Part shown: in pieces, positions 42,668 to 54,881 of the stretch
How the letters are laid out: each line of letters begins with the position of its first letter
Numbering within the stretch: the stretch's first letter is position 1
NCBI RefSeq assembly: GCF_000003195.3
Contig: NC_012876.2
Location: 40,515,725-40,579,724 of the forward strand
Origin: Sorghum bicolor
Lineage: Eukaryota; Streptophyta; Magnoliopsida; Poales; Poaceae
DNA: 64,000 bases
Direction of reading: 5' to 3'
Program-made: the position numbers and the translations under genes
Notes under the pieces: generated by a model
What the model was told of the DNA's origin: nothing
The model's input: the letters and a program-made list of their open reading frames with translations, nothing else
Databases searched by the model: none

Positions 42668-44009
42668 TGTTGACGGTCCTTAAGTACCAAATATAATCAT
42701 CAAATAAATAAAGAAAAGGATCCAAATACAACCAACACCCAGACTTAGGGTTTTATCTGACAGAATTCCACAAGTTTTGGTGTTTCTCTATTTCTGCACG
42801 GGGTTATCAGGAAATATGGAGAGAAGGCCCACACGTCAGGTTTACATAGAGATATTAACGTGCCGCGCAATTTTCTATCATCTAGAAGACTCTAGAAGCA
42901 ACGGGAACGAACGGGAGGCCGAGCGGGCTCGGGGGCAGGGCGCCCGCCCTCCCCCCCTTGGGCGCCCGCCCAGCTACAGAGTTGGATCAGGACTCTCTTT
43001 TGGGATGATGTTCCACCGACCTAAAGGATCAAGGATAACCGTTCAATCAATGTCGGTTTGATCCAACGGCCCAGGTTCACTTGAGGGGACTATAAAACCA
43101 GACCCCCTGGCCCCTGGAGGAGGCACCCCTTGATCATTATTTATTATTCATAGACAGAGAAAAAGCTAGGGTTTAGAGATGAGAGCTCTCCTCTCTTCTC
43201 TAAACTAGAGTAGATCTAGATAGTAGCAAGATGGAGAGCGAAGGAGGATTAGAGGAGAGGCCGGCCTATCGGTTCTTCCTCCGGTTGTACTTCGTCATGA
43301 TCAAGCTCTAATCAAGCTTGCTTATGGGATGACTCTGGTAATCTACTTCTAATTCATTATGCAATTACTAATCATGTATGTTCTGGTTCACAACTCTTTT
43401 GAGTACTTCTAATCTATAGGACCCTATAGGTTAGAGTTGTAGTATAGGTGTAAGCGTGGTGCTTAGACCTAGATTACTTGTGGATATCCCCTGTCTAGCT
43501 GGATCGTGTGGTAGGCCGCGTAGGTGACAGTTACGTTGGTCCTCTGTAGTCCACCTCTCGTTAGCAGGACGGGTAGGGTTTATCGGCCTATGGATAAGCA
43601 TCCTTTGTGGTGTAATCTTATCACGTGGTTCGTCCTAGACATAGACATACCCCTTTGAAGTAGAGAAACCATAGTTACCCTCTCTATTCTCCAACCATCG
43701 CCCATATACTAGAATTGCTCTACTCTCTATTCCCATATTATCACTCACTTTTATCTTACCTTTAATATTGTTCTTATTCAATTCTATCATCTTTCCTATT
43801 TACACCTATTTACTTATCTAGGTTGAGTTAGAGCGTAGATCAGTTCTCCCGTTTCCCTGTGGATACGATAAAACCTTTAACCGGGTAAAAGCTTCAACGG
43901 TATCCGTGCGCTTGCGGATTATCTGTGTGCGTATAAATACCATAGTACACTCTAGTGCCATGCTGGGGATGACAACCTAGTATTCAAGTGGTGTTAGCAA
44001 GTGTCAACA
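42668..44009 (+). repeat. C 3' LTR
   Basis: 1342 bp, TGTTGACGG...GTGTCAACA. GC boxes in reverse orientation at 42938-42949 and 42960-42971 (22 bp apart), ACCGAC and GTCGGT cores near 43017 and 43052, and TATAAAA at 43091-43097 followed by CCAGACCCCCTGGCCCCTGG. Confidence 0.94.
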
Positions 44010-45199
44010 GGTAGTAACTCCGTCTGTTGCAGCTAAGGACCGATCGTTGTACGTCCTCTTCTCATGTTGAACGCATGCCTGACACTTAGTTGGCCGGATA
44101 ACTCGTTCTGACCGCGAAGCCTAGTAGTATGACTCAGACCGAAAGACCGGCTGGTACCAAGTGCGCACTACTAGAGGAAGTGCGGTGTGCGGGGGGGGGG
44201 GGGATTAGCGTAAGACCAAGGTCAGGTGATTTAAAAGTCCTAATATTCCTGGTGGAGTGGCAGCCCTGGGAGTGCGGTGCTGATCGGAGCCGCGATTCTT
44301 GAGTCATGTCAAAGGTGACCCACTTGCTCTCCAACAGGGGATGCAGGGGTGAGTGCTAGGAATAACCCTCCAGCTAGATAGGAATCGATTCAATTCGCCG
44401 TCTCTCCCGGATAGTGAGAACTTGACAGAGCAACAACAAACGTAGCATTCACTAAGTACTAATAGTTCCTAATGATGATGTTGAGGATAGCGAGAAAGAA
44501 CATATGATGAAACTTGATATGGTTACTATTGTTTGTTAATAATCAAGTGCTTAGTCTAGGTGCTAATCCAGTGGTAGGCTAATGATGGTCAATATGATGC
44601 TTTAAGAATGGTTTACTATCCAATCTAAGCTTTTGGCAAATGTTTGAGTCAAGCCCGCTACACTTTATACTCAGCCTTGCATGATCCTTGGTGTCTTTTA
44701 TGTTGGTTAGACGGGTAAGTCTAGCTGAGTACATCCCCATACTCAGGTTTATTCCCACATGTTGCACATGATATCTTATATGATGGTTTCTGCAAGACCT
44801 ACCTTCACCCCGCTGGGGATGAGGACTAAACCGTTGGGCGCAGTTCTCTAATGACTTTGTATCTCTAATGCTTTTGGTGGATGTGATGAGACTCTGGCAG
44901 TAACAAGAATTTATGAAATGTGTGTGTGTGTGAAAACTATGTTGCTTCTGCTACTTCAAACTTGTGTTGTAATAACTAAGTACTCCAGTGTGGTGCCGCT
45001 TCGTCGGCAATGAATTAACTATGTAACAATCACTGTATTATGTTGAACTATTACGATCTTGGTATGTTGCAAAGTTGGTTTGAAATCCTTCGTGATTTCA
45101 GTTGACTACCGGGATTTTATGGGCTCAAGTCTAGAAACTTGATTGCTAGTTCGATCGTTTCTATACTTGAACTCTTATAATTTGGTCGATTCTGTGACA
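44010..45199 (+). repeat. LTR-A part 2
   Basis: Starts with the second copy of GGTAG and continues LTR-A to ...CTGTGACA at 45199. Contains a run of 13 G at 44191-44203. From about 44350 it is collinear with LTR-B from about 48600. The stretch 44015-44340, with 17770-18268, is absent from LTR-B. Confidence 0.85.
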
Positions 45200-45707
45200 G
45201 CTGGCATCAGAGCAAGTTTAGCATTAAAATGCAGAGTTCTGTAATTAAAAACAAAAGAGTTTTAAATAAATTAAAAAAATCAGCACCTAAAGTATGCCAG
45301 TGGTCGAATCCTCCTTGCCCATATAAGGACTCTAGGTGGCTATTTAAGTACTAACTTGGGGGGTTTTTAATTATGCATCTCCAGCAGTACTCAGGTATGG
45401 ATGTGTGATGACCGCACTATGCTGCTACCCTGTGGTATAATGGTAGAGGTAGCCTTCATATGTGAATTAGCCACATATGTCGCTAGATTTAAATTATGAA
45501 ACGTCGCACCTACGTTCAGGTAAGTGTGAGCTATGAGAGCATGATCGTCCAAACGACGGTCTAGGGGAGTATTCGCTGTGGTTTTCTGGAGTGGTTGCAT
45601 GTCAAACCATGGAACCACAAAAGAAACTAAATTGGGGAGTACTTAATTTCTTGGGTAGATGTGGTGTCGTTGTTTGTGCATGCCGGGGTATGTATAAGCA
45701 ATGTGCA
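45200..45707 (+). other. Leader following LTR-A, with primer site
   Basis: TGGCATCAGAGC at 45202-45213 is a one-base variant of the common plant TGGTATCAGAGC initiator-Met site. The next 500 bp match the leader after LTR-B (49451-49960). It is cut at 45707 by the start of LTR-B, so this leader is separated from its own coding region. Confidence 0.78.
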
Positions 45708-48700
45708 TGTAACACCCCAGTGTTATGGTTGCATAAATCATATGCATAGCATGAGCATCATCTTTTTCTCAAGCATGTCATGATCATCATCTACCTTGAG
45801 TCATGCCTTTCCATGCAAAAATGTGATTTAAATTGCTTAAATAGGCTCCCTATGCTTATGTTTGAGTGAACCATGCTTGTGTTTTTGCTTTATGCCTTGT
45901 TAAATAGTTTATCTATGCTTAACTTAACCTTGGGAGCAATGTTCATGTTGATCATTTCTCCAAAATAATCACTTAAGTCATACTTATGCAAATAGGCTCT
46001 TGAAACCTCTTTTGCTTAGGCTTTTAAAAAGTGTTTCATAAAATGTTTGCATGTCAAAACTTTCTACAGCAAAGTTGTAGCAAATTTTATAAGGAACAAA
46101 AGTTGTTTTATGGCCATCTCATGAGACTGATCACAACTAAAATTGACCCACAAGGAAGAATTGGGGCTGTTTCCAACACTTAGAAAATTTTCCTAAGTCT
46201 GGAATCGCTACAGTTTGCTCGAGGGGGTATTGTTCATCTTCTAGTTTGAATTCTAGGCCGAATCAAACCATGATCTTGTAAGCAATGTTGGAGTACTCAT
46301 GTACCTCTCCAGCATAGAGCAATTAGCCAGCAAAATCATCAAGTGGTTTAGGAGATAATCATCGGGCAAAATCGGGTTTTAGTCGGTGATTGCGTCGCCT
46401 GAATCTAAGCCGAGCTCGCCGTCGTGGATGTCCAGAGCGACACCTGTCCGCCAGATGGCGCCTGTATGCCAGCGATGGCCCCGCTCGTCGGGTCATCGAT
46501 GTTGGCATGGACGCCACGGCGCCCCACACTCGCTCCGCGCCCGTCCATTCTCCTCCTTCCTCTCTCTCGCGCTCGCTCTGGCGGAAACGCCGTCGCCATT
46601 GCCGCCGAGAGCTTTGCGAGCTCCTCACGTCTTTGTCTCTGCGTCTTGCTTCACCTCCGAGCGCCTCCACCTCTAGCTCCTCCATCTTCTCCACCCATCG
46701 GTTGGACGAGATCTCCCCGAGGTGAGCAGCATTTCGCAAGTTCTTCGTCATCGGGTTCGCGGCCGTCGCGACACCGATTCCGGCGAACCTCGTCGCTGCT
46801 TCACCCTTGCTTCCTTTCTTCTCTTTGGGTAGCGTTAGGGTCTGCTTAGGTCTTGGCGTCGGTCCACACCATGTCATTCCGGCTGAAACCTCACCGTCGC
46901 GCGGGAACACGGTCGCCGCACTGCCGTGCTCACCGCCGACGAGCACCTCGCACGTGAGCAGGCTCACCGGAGCCGTTAGGGTTAGGCGTTCCTACCTCGA
47001 AAGCTCCACGCTGACTCACTGATGCTGTAGCCACCCTTTCCCGACGCTCTACCGGTCGGAGATGGCCAGCGTAAGCCGGGGTAGCTCCGCCGTGCCGCCA
47101 TGGCCGACGGCGACCCCTTTCCGTAGCCGAAACCCTAGCGCCACCTACCTCCATCGATGCGGAATCACTCCAGGAGCACGCTGGTGCCCTTGGATCCGCC
47201 GGAGAAGCTCACCGTCGGCGAGCATTTGCCGGCGAAGGCGTCCTCTGTTCTCGGTGTCACTGACGCGCGGGTCCCGATTGTCAGTGACTCAACGGTCTTC
47301 TCCTTCCTTTTATTCAAATCTTGATTTTTGGCTTTCTTGCAAAAATCATATCTCCAGTTTCTGAGATGCAAAAATTGTGAAACCAATTTTGTGATGTTCC
47401 TTGAGATGGCTAGTTTTTATTAAAAATATAAAATAGACCATGTTTGCTGAGAAAAATATTTATTAGGATTTAGTCTTGTTATTCATGAGTAAATTCATAT
47501 CTCTTGTTATACTGCTTATTTTGCTATGAAATTTTTATGGTAGTCTCTGTGTGGTACTGGAGTGCTATGATAAATATTTCATGATTTTTGGAGTACTGCA
47601 GCTTTGATATGTAATTTATGTTTGAGATTTGTCTTGTTTCCTTAATTAAATCATATAAAATAATTGGTGCTTATGCTGGTGCTCTACTTTGGTAGTAAAC
47701 TTGTTTATGGCATTCTTAATATGTAAATAATCTGAAATCTATTGTTTGGCACAATATAAGTCATGTTTCTCAATTTATGAAATAAAAACCTTGTCACATG
47801 TTAAATGTATATCTTTAATTTAGTATGTGCTTTTGCTCTGAAAATTTTATGGTGATGCTTTGGTGCTATACGTGTGCTTCTGTAATTTTTGTAGATTTTT
47901 CTGACCACTTTTACCAGTATCTTGTAATTATGCTCCTTTCTAGAATTAAATTAATAAATGCCTTGTTAATAAATATTTGGAGGTTATCATATGATGTTCT
48001 GGCTATCTTGTGGTGTGCTTGTGCTCATAAGCCATGTCGTTGGCATTGTTTATGTTTTGGTTATGTCATTAAATAATTAATTGGTGGGCTAAAAGCTGTT
48101 CTGGACAGCAAGGAAGTAATTTAGCTTTTGCTTAATGAGAACTGAGTTTTCTGGGAAACTTGTCTAAATCAAAGTTGTTGTAAACTTTATGAACTAGCTG
48201 TGGTTTAAATTTGGGATCAATTGGCCTAGCAGTTTAAAAGTTATGGCTGTTCCAAGTTGGGTTCCAGAAATAGGTGCTCTCTGTTTTCTGGGACAGAACC
48301 TGGAACTTTGTTTTTAAGGCTGGTTTAACTTATGAATCTTGCTGTGAGGTTTAAAGATGAATTGTAGAATGTCCTCACTCATGTTTTTTTTGGATCTGTC
48401 TAGTATTAGTTATGACCTGTTTACTGAGCTGGTTCTGTTATGTGATGCTTGTTGTTATAGGTTATCATGGTAGGTTTTGGGCTAAGTTAACTTATCATCT
48501 TGTGTGAACTTGTTATAACCATTGCTCCGTAAATGAGTGTCCAGTAGGTCACTTATGTTATCAGGCATTCATTCTTTTGTATCCGGCGGGGGAAGCTTGG
48601 GTGAGTGATGGGAATACCCCTCCAGCTGGATAGGAATTCGATTCGAATCGCTGTCTCTCCCAGTTAGTGAGAACTTGATAGAGCAGCAGCAAACATACCA

Positions 48701-49450
48701 TTCACTAATGAACTTGGTTCATGATAATGATGATAGCAAGGAAGAACATATGATGAACTTGATATGGTTATTATTGCTTGTAATAATCAAGTGAAGTGCT
48801 TTAGTACAGGTGCTAATCTAGTGGTAGGCTGATAATGAATAAACATGATGCTCCCACAATAAGTTAGTTTTAATGCAAGCTTTTGGCAAATCTTGAGTCA
48901 ACCAGCTCTAATTGATATTGGCCTTGCATGATCCTTGGTGTCTTTTATGTTTTACTAGACGGGTAAGTCTAGCTGAGTACATTCTCGTACTCAGGGTTCA
49001 TTCCCACCTGTTGCAGATGATATCTTTTATGATGGCTTCTGCAAGACCTGTCTCTATCCCGCTGGGGATGAGGACTAACCGTTGGGCACGGTTCTCTAAC
49101 AAACTCGTCCCAGTTGCTTTTGGAAGGATGGTGTAGACTCTGGCAGTAACAAGAACATGTGAACTGAACTTTGGAAAGTGTGTGTGTAACTATTTTGCTT
49201 CCGCTACTCGAACATGTGTTGTAATAACTTAATGACTCCGATGTGGTGCCGCTTCGACAGCAATGAATGACTATGTAACATTCGCTGTGTTTATGTTGAA
49301 CTATTACGATCTTGGTTTGTTACGAGTTGGTTTGAAGTCCTTCGTGATTTCAGTTGACTACCAGGATTATATGGGCTCAAGTTTGGAAACTTGATTGCTT
49401 GTCGATCGTTTCTACACTTGAACTCTTATAATTTGGTCGGTTCTATGACA
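45708..49450 (+). repeat. LTR-B: 5' LTR of E
   Basis: 3743 bp, TGTAACACCC...CTATGACA. It contains a GC-rich block at about 46370-47310 equivalent to 15540-16440 in LTR-A, flanked by AT-rich sequence. About 0.85 kb present in LTR-A is missing near 48580. Open frames in the GC block lie on both strands and look non-coding. Confidence 0.87.
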
Positions 49451-49452
49451 GC

Positions 49453-49464
49453 TGGCATCGGAGC
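49453..49464 (+). promoter_or_regulatory. E primer binding site
   Basis: TGGCATCGGAGC, 2 nt after the LTR, equivalent to TGGCATCAGAGC at 45202. It has two differences from the initiator-Met site TGGTATCAGAGC. Confidence 0.72.
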
Positions 49465-50269
49465 AAGTTCAGCATTATAAATGCAGCGTTTGTGTATTTA
49501 AAAAATAAAAGAGTTTTCAAATAAAATGGTGTAAATCAACACTTAAGTTATGACAGAGGTCGAATCCTCCTTGCCCATATAAGGACTATAGGTGGCTATT
49601 TAAGTACTGGCTTGGGGGGTTTTATTTATACATCTCCGGCAGTACTCAGGTATGGATGTGTGATGACCGCACTATGCTACCCTGTGGTCTAATGGTGGAG
49701 GTAGCCTTCATATGTGAATTAGCCACATATGTCGCTAGATTTAAATTATGCAACGTCGCATCTACGCTCTGGTAAGTGTGAGCTGTGAGAGCATGATCGT
49801 CCAAACGGCGGTCTAGGGGAGTGTTCGCGGTGGTTTTCTGGAGTGGTGACATGTCAAAACCATGGAACCATGAAAGAAACTTAATTGGGGAGCATTTAAT
49901 TTCTCGGGTAGCTGTGGTGTCATTGTTTGTGCGTGTTGGGCATGTCCAAGCAATGTGCACTTAGTTTACTGCTTTCGTGAGTGATATTGTGGGAACTGTT
50001 GGGCTGAAATGAAGTTTTCTGCAGGTACTCTAACAGCGCACGTGTAAATCGCTAGTTATCGTATCGAGAGACGAATGTATGCCACCGTATATCCGTTAGA
50101 ATATTAATTTTCTAAGTTTGTGAGGCCGTACGGTTCGTGCATGCATCATGTGGCATTCATACATACATTCTGTCTACTCCTTCCCTTACGATGTCGTCCC
50201 TTTTAAATTAAATATATGTTGCTTAAACTAATCCTCTTTTGCCCATGGTATTCCTCTTCCTTTCCACAG
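49465..50269 (+). other. E leader
   Basis: Non-coding. It ends in a pyrimidine tract and CCACAG directly before the ORF0 start codon, which resembles a 3' splice site. I see no gene here. Confidence 0.65.
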
Positions 50270-51355
50270 ATGGACGCGCCCGCTTCACCCCGTCCCAGTG
50301 ACACTTTCTTGAGCGAGTTTGGCACTCCTACCTTGCTCTGGAGAGTGCTACAGTCGGTAGGGTATACTGAGCCACCTCAGTATTCTTGGTGGGAGTTGGA
50401 TAGGACAGAAGAGTTGCAGTGGTTTGTTGTGCAGGGAGTTGTCCCTCCACATGGGGGTAGGCCTGCATGGACAGGGTGGACCTGTAGCTCAGATGGGCAG
50501 ACTCCTTGGGAAGCAGCTCAGGTTGCAGCCCAGACTATCCTACTCGATATCTGTCAGAGGTGTGGCGATGAGCTGACAGGAGGACCAGCGGCCTCCAATC
50601 CCTATGCTGACCCAACAACAGCGGAGTGGAAACAGGCTGATGGCTATGCTTTGGTTTGAGGCAGGGGAGAGAGAGCTGAGAGTTCTAGTCCTGCTATGTG
50701 TGCTATGATGGCTGTGCTCAAGCTGATCAGTCAGCGAGAGAACACCTATGCATAGGTGATGGTGGCTGTTTGCCAGGCTCAGGAGATGCAACGGAAGGCT
50801 GAAAAGCGTGCTCGCAAGTTTCGCAAGCAAGCTAGACTCCTGGAGCAAGCTCAGAAGGACCGTAATGACTTGGAAGACATTGCGGAGTACCGTAGGCAGC
50901 AGTGGGTGAAGGCCATTAGGGAGAGAGATCATAAGCAGGATCAGATGAGTCAGTTGGCTCGAGAGAGGGAGACAGTGCAGGAGCGCTTGGTGCAGATCAC
51001 TCGTGAGAGGGACACTGCACTCCGCGTGTCGGAGAACAGGCGCCGGGCTTGGGAGATGCACAGGATTTAGTCTCTTGAGCAGGAGAACTATCTGCAGGAT
51101 CAGATTGAGGCTGGTCTTGTGGAGATTCACCATCTCAACAACTTGCTACACCCTATTCCTCGCCCTATACCCGTGTATCCAGAGGTGGGACCTCAGATGA
51201 TTGTGGCTGATGATGATGGTATGGAGGTCGATGGACCAGCAGCGGCAGCACCACCCTTGCACGAGGATGTGGAGGACGAGGAGCTTGAGCCAGTTAGCGA
51301 CGAGGACGGAGAGGCGATCTTTGACACTGACTCGGACAATGAGCCTGGAGTGTAG
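50270..51355 (+). pseudogene. E ORF0: extra gene upstream of gag, three nonsense mutations
   Basis: A single frame of 362 codons from ATG 50270 (MDAPASPRPSDTFLSEFG) to a stop at 51353-51355, broken by TGA at 50657 and TAG at 50753 and 51068. The N-terminal part is Trp/Gln-rich and globular-looking (PPQYSWWELDRTEELQWFVV). The middle (50756-51070) is a strongly charged Arg/Glu/Gln helix, likely coiled coil. The end is acidic. The ATG is preceded by TTTCCACAG, as gag is by TTTACAG, so separate splicing is plausible. As I recall, rice RIRE3/RIRE8-type elements also have an ORF before gag. Function unknown. Confidence 0.65.
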
Positions 51356-51716
51356 GGAGTAGTGGGTAGTGTTATGTGAGGATCTTTTGTAGTCGGGCAG
51401 CTAGCGGTGATGCTTTTGTACCCATGTTGTAATCCGGAACTTTGACCTTGACCCATGGCATGTACTATGATGGTGTAATAACTTTATGGACCCAATGTGC
51501 AATCTTAACATTTTCGTTATGTTATGACGATGTTTTCCGTTGTGGTGCATATTGCGGATATCTCTGTCATGTGTTGGATTGGTGATGTTGTTTTATGGAA
51601 TTGAATTATTGTGCCTTTTCTGTAAAGCTATTCTCTCGAATACTTTAAGGCATAAATATAAGTTCTTCTACGGCAAATCTTGTCATCATCAATGCTCACT
51701 GACTGTGTCTTTACAG
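51356..51716 (+). other. Spacer between ORF0 and gag in E
   Basis: Non-coding and T-rich, ending TGTGTCTTTACAG immediately before the gag ATG at 51717. It is a good candidate intron end. Confidence 0.55.
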
Positions 51717-52705
51717 ATGTCTCGTGGCACCCGAGGTGCGGAACAGCGTGCAAACATGAATCCACCCCTCCTCCTCCACCACCAAATCCAGCTGAGCTGA
51801 TGCAAATGATGGTGGAAAATCAGAGGATGCTCACGGAGACCATCAATCGGATGGCCAATCAGGGTGGTCGTCATGCACATGAAGGGCCAGCTCCTAATCA
51901 GTATAGCAGTTTCAAGGATTTCATGGATACTAAGCCCCCACCTTTCAGAGAGGCTGAAGAACCCCTTCAAGCTGAGGAATGGCTGAACACGGTGGAGCAA
52001 AAGTTCCGCTTGCTTCGGCTGACCGAGGGTTTGAAGGTGGAGTATGTAGCTCATCAACTGCAAGGTCCAGTAGGCATCTGGTGGAATCAGTACCGAGAAG
52101 CTCTTCCAGCCAACACGGTGCTTGACTGGAATCTTTTCTGTGAAGCTTTTAAGGGGCATTTCATTCCTCCTGGTGTCATGGAGATGAAGCATACCGAGTT
52201 TATGCAGTTGACTCAGGGCAACAAAACTATGAAGGAGTATTTGCATGCTTTCAATCATTTGTCTAGGTATGCTCCTGAGTTTGTGAACACTGAGGCGAAA
52301 AAGATTGCTAGTTTCAAGCGGGGTTTGGGCCCCAAGTTGCTGAAGACGATGGGCCACACTAAGTGTGCAACTTTCAATGAGTTTGTCAGTGATGCTCTTA
52401 CCCAAGAGAACTATAACACTGTGTACACTGCGACCAAGACTCGCAAGAGGGCTTTTGAGGCCGGGGCAGGGGCATCTCAGTCCAAGGCTCTAGTGGCAGC
52501 TAAGCCACCGTTCCGTGCTCCAACCCCTAACCAGCGGTATCGCCCTCCTGTGAAGAAGAATCAGGCGAAGACGGGTTTTCGCAAGGGGTACTCTATTGCT
52601 CTTCCTAGGGGCAACACGGGTCCCAACTATGCCAAGACTCCACCTGCCAACCGTCCGTGCTGGAACTGCAATCAGACCGGGCATTGGCAGAGCAACTGTC
52701 CTTAC
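51717..52705 (+). pseudogene. E Gag with zinc knuckle, frameshifted near its start
   Basis: Start MSRGTRGAEQRANMNPP at 51717 in one frame, then the rest in another from the CCACCCCTCCTCCTCC run near 51765, so a small indel lies there. The body has FKDFMDTKPPPFREAEEP, AEEWLNTVEQKF, VGIWWNQYREA, FCEAFKGHFIPPGVMEMK and YAPEFVNTEAKKI, the pattern of chromovirus capsid. The end has CWNCNQTGHWQSNC, a CCHC knuckle. The frame then runs into D after CTTAC; beyond D it continues with PPKKVNQG into protease. Confidence 0.87.
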
Positions 52706-54061
52706 TGTTGATATTTGGTAACGCAATAAGGAAATGATCCGCAAGCGCACGGATATCGGTGAGCATTTCACCCGGGAGGTTTTCCAGAGTATCGTATTTA
52801 TATTTTTACCACTAGGAGAAAGGGTGCATCTGACTAACCAAATCTATTGCTACTATCCCTTTAGGCTACAAAGAATGTTTCTCGATGTGAGTGATGTATA
52901 GAGAAGACTGCAACCGTAGTCTCGTTCTAACCTTGGTAAGGATGATCTATTGTTCTATTGGGGAGGCTCACGGAATCTAGACAACACAAAGGATGTTCGA
53001 CCCACACATATAAACCTACCCGTCCTGCTAACAAGATATGGGATACAAAGGTAACTCGGAAATGTCACGTTCCTCGCTACTACCACGGTCCAGCTAGTCA
53101 GGGGATATCTATGAGTACCCTAGCCTAAACACCACGTTTACGCTAGCAAGTGATTACTCTAATACTCAACCGGAAGAGGATTAAAGTAAACTCATAAACC
53201 AAAGAACAATAAAACAAGAACTTACTAGAATTAGAAGTCGAATTACTGAAGAATCTTAGAAGCAAGCCTCGGGTTAGGAGACTTGATCCCGCAGGTACAA
53301 CTCAGAGTAGACACCGACAGGCCGGCATTCCTCCGATCTACACCTCCACTCTATCTCTCTCAATCTAGTAGAAACTAGAAGATCTATTTCTACTTACATT
53401 GGTTGCTAAGCCTAAAAAGAAATATTATTTAGAGAAGAGGTTTTCCTTCGAGGGCACCCCTCAATCTCTATGATAATTTCTTGTCTCCTCCAGGGGCCAG
53501 GGGGGTCTGCTTATATAGTCCTCCTCCTCTGTGCATTTTTGGTTCAGCAGGCGATGTGGTACTAAATTTTCCACCATATCTCATTAAAATACACATAGGC
53601 CTTCATGGACCAAAATCTGATGGGCCCAATTAATCTCGCAGCTCTTTTATGTGGAGTCATTCTTTTATTAATATCTCTTGATTCCGAACTCCAAATATAG
53701 CAAATAATATATGCATTTCGATCAGCTCGACGAGATCTTTGTAATGGTGTACTCCATTCTGTGATTGGTGGAAACACCTGGGCGGGCGCCCTGCCCCCGG
53801 GCCCGTTCGGCCTCCCGATCGTTCCCGTGGTTTCTGGACTCTTCTAGATGATAGAAAATTGCGCGGCACATTAATATCTCTATGTAAACCCGACATGTGG
53901 GCCTTTCTTCCTTATTTCTTGATAACCCCCTGCAGAAAGAGAAAAACACCAAAACTCGTGGAATCCTGTCAGATAAAACCCTAAGTCTAGGTGTTGATTG
54001 CATTTGGATCCTTTTCTTTATTTATTTGATGATTATATTTGGTACTTAAGGACCGTCAACA
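52706..54061 (-). repeat. D 3' LTR
   Basis: 1356 bp, TGTTGACGG...ATATCAACA on the minus strand. TATATAA at 53511-53517; a single GC box at 53780-53791, where the other LTR has two. Confidence 0.93.
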
Positions 54062-54075
54062 ACTCCCCCAAGCTT
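54062..54075 (-). promoter_or_regulatory. D polypurine tract
   Basis: AAGCTTGGGGGAGT on the minus strand, directly before the 3' LTR. Confidence 0.87.
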
Positions 54076-54779
54076 ACCTCTTGCTCGTCCCTAAGCAAGG
54101 ATGGACTCAAGAGTTTCTGCAGTAGTTTTATGCCTTAAATATACACATGCGTTCAATCAAGATCTCATCTCTGAGTTAGAATAAACTGTTAACACTTAGA
54201 ACTTACTCATTTTACCTTTCACCATGGGGCTTGTAACCGTCACTTGTGTCTTGAGCAGTTAAAAGATAGAGCGGTCAAGTCAAGCGCCATGTCTCTTATT
54301 CTTGATCAGCTATAGCTCTGGGGTTTTTGCAGATTTTCAAATAAAACTCAGAGATTCCTTATATGACTCTCTTAGATCTCTCTTTTGTGGTATTTCTGGA
54401 TCCTTACCAAGGCAGTAATGGTATATGCCTTCTCTCAAAGTATGTGGTATTTTTGGTATGAGGCATAGTGATATTGCCTTCTCTCTCACCCTACTCTAAT
54501 AAGGTTCTGATATCTAGAGCTCATAGGTGTGAGACAGCTAATACATACTTACAAGACATTTATTGCATAGTCAAACCATGAATCCAGAGAAACAAGTCAA
54601 TAAGTCAAATCAAGATGTGCATGTGTGGCGAATGAATGGTGTATGGTGATGATGATGATAATAATGGTGAAAGTCTAATTCTACTTTTGCTCTTTTGAGA
54701 GGATACATACCTTTCTTGCACTTTGAAGCTTTTTGGGGAGAATGAGATGCTCTATATTTTCTTTCTCTTTCCTCTCAGG

Positions 54780-54881
54780 TGGGTATCTTGTACCCCTAAT
54801 TCTTCTGTCGGACACTTGTCCATTTTTACCTCTCGTCTCACTTTTTTTTCTTTTCTTCCGAGGTTCCGGGCACTTGCCCCT
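54780..54881 (-). ncRNA. D hairpin trio (candidate cis-acting RNA)
   Basis: Sense strand: GGGC-AAGU-GCCC, GGAC-AAGU-GUCC and GGGUA-CAAGA-UACCC, identical stems to C although the flanks differ. Confidence 0.58.

Larger units (their letters stand above)
18269..44009 (+). mobile_element. Element C: non-autonomous Athila-like LTR retrotransposon (outermost of a three-deep nest)
   Basis: The 5' LTR starts at 18269, is split by A2, and ends at 37180. A tRNA-Asp primer site, one ORF (37345-38910), a long non-coding region, a polypurine tract (42654-42667) and a 3' LTR (42668-44009) follow. GGTAG is duplicated at 18264-18268 and 44010-44014. No protease, RT, RNase H or integrase is present. About 22 differences in 680 comparable LTR positions (about 3 %) make C older than A2 and B inside it. 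Confidence 0.92.

Noticed and set aside
46386..47154. Possible host gene in the GC-rich block of LTR-B
   Set aside because: Frames on both strands overlap, none is kept between LTR-A and LTR-B, and the block is part of the LTR in both.
51689..52405. 238-codon minus-strand frame opposite E gag
   Set aside because: Shadow of the gag gene; no own resemblance.
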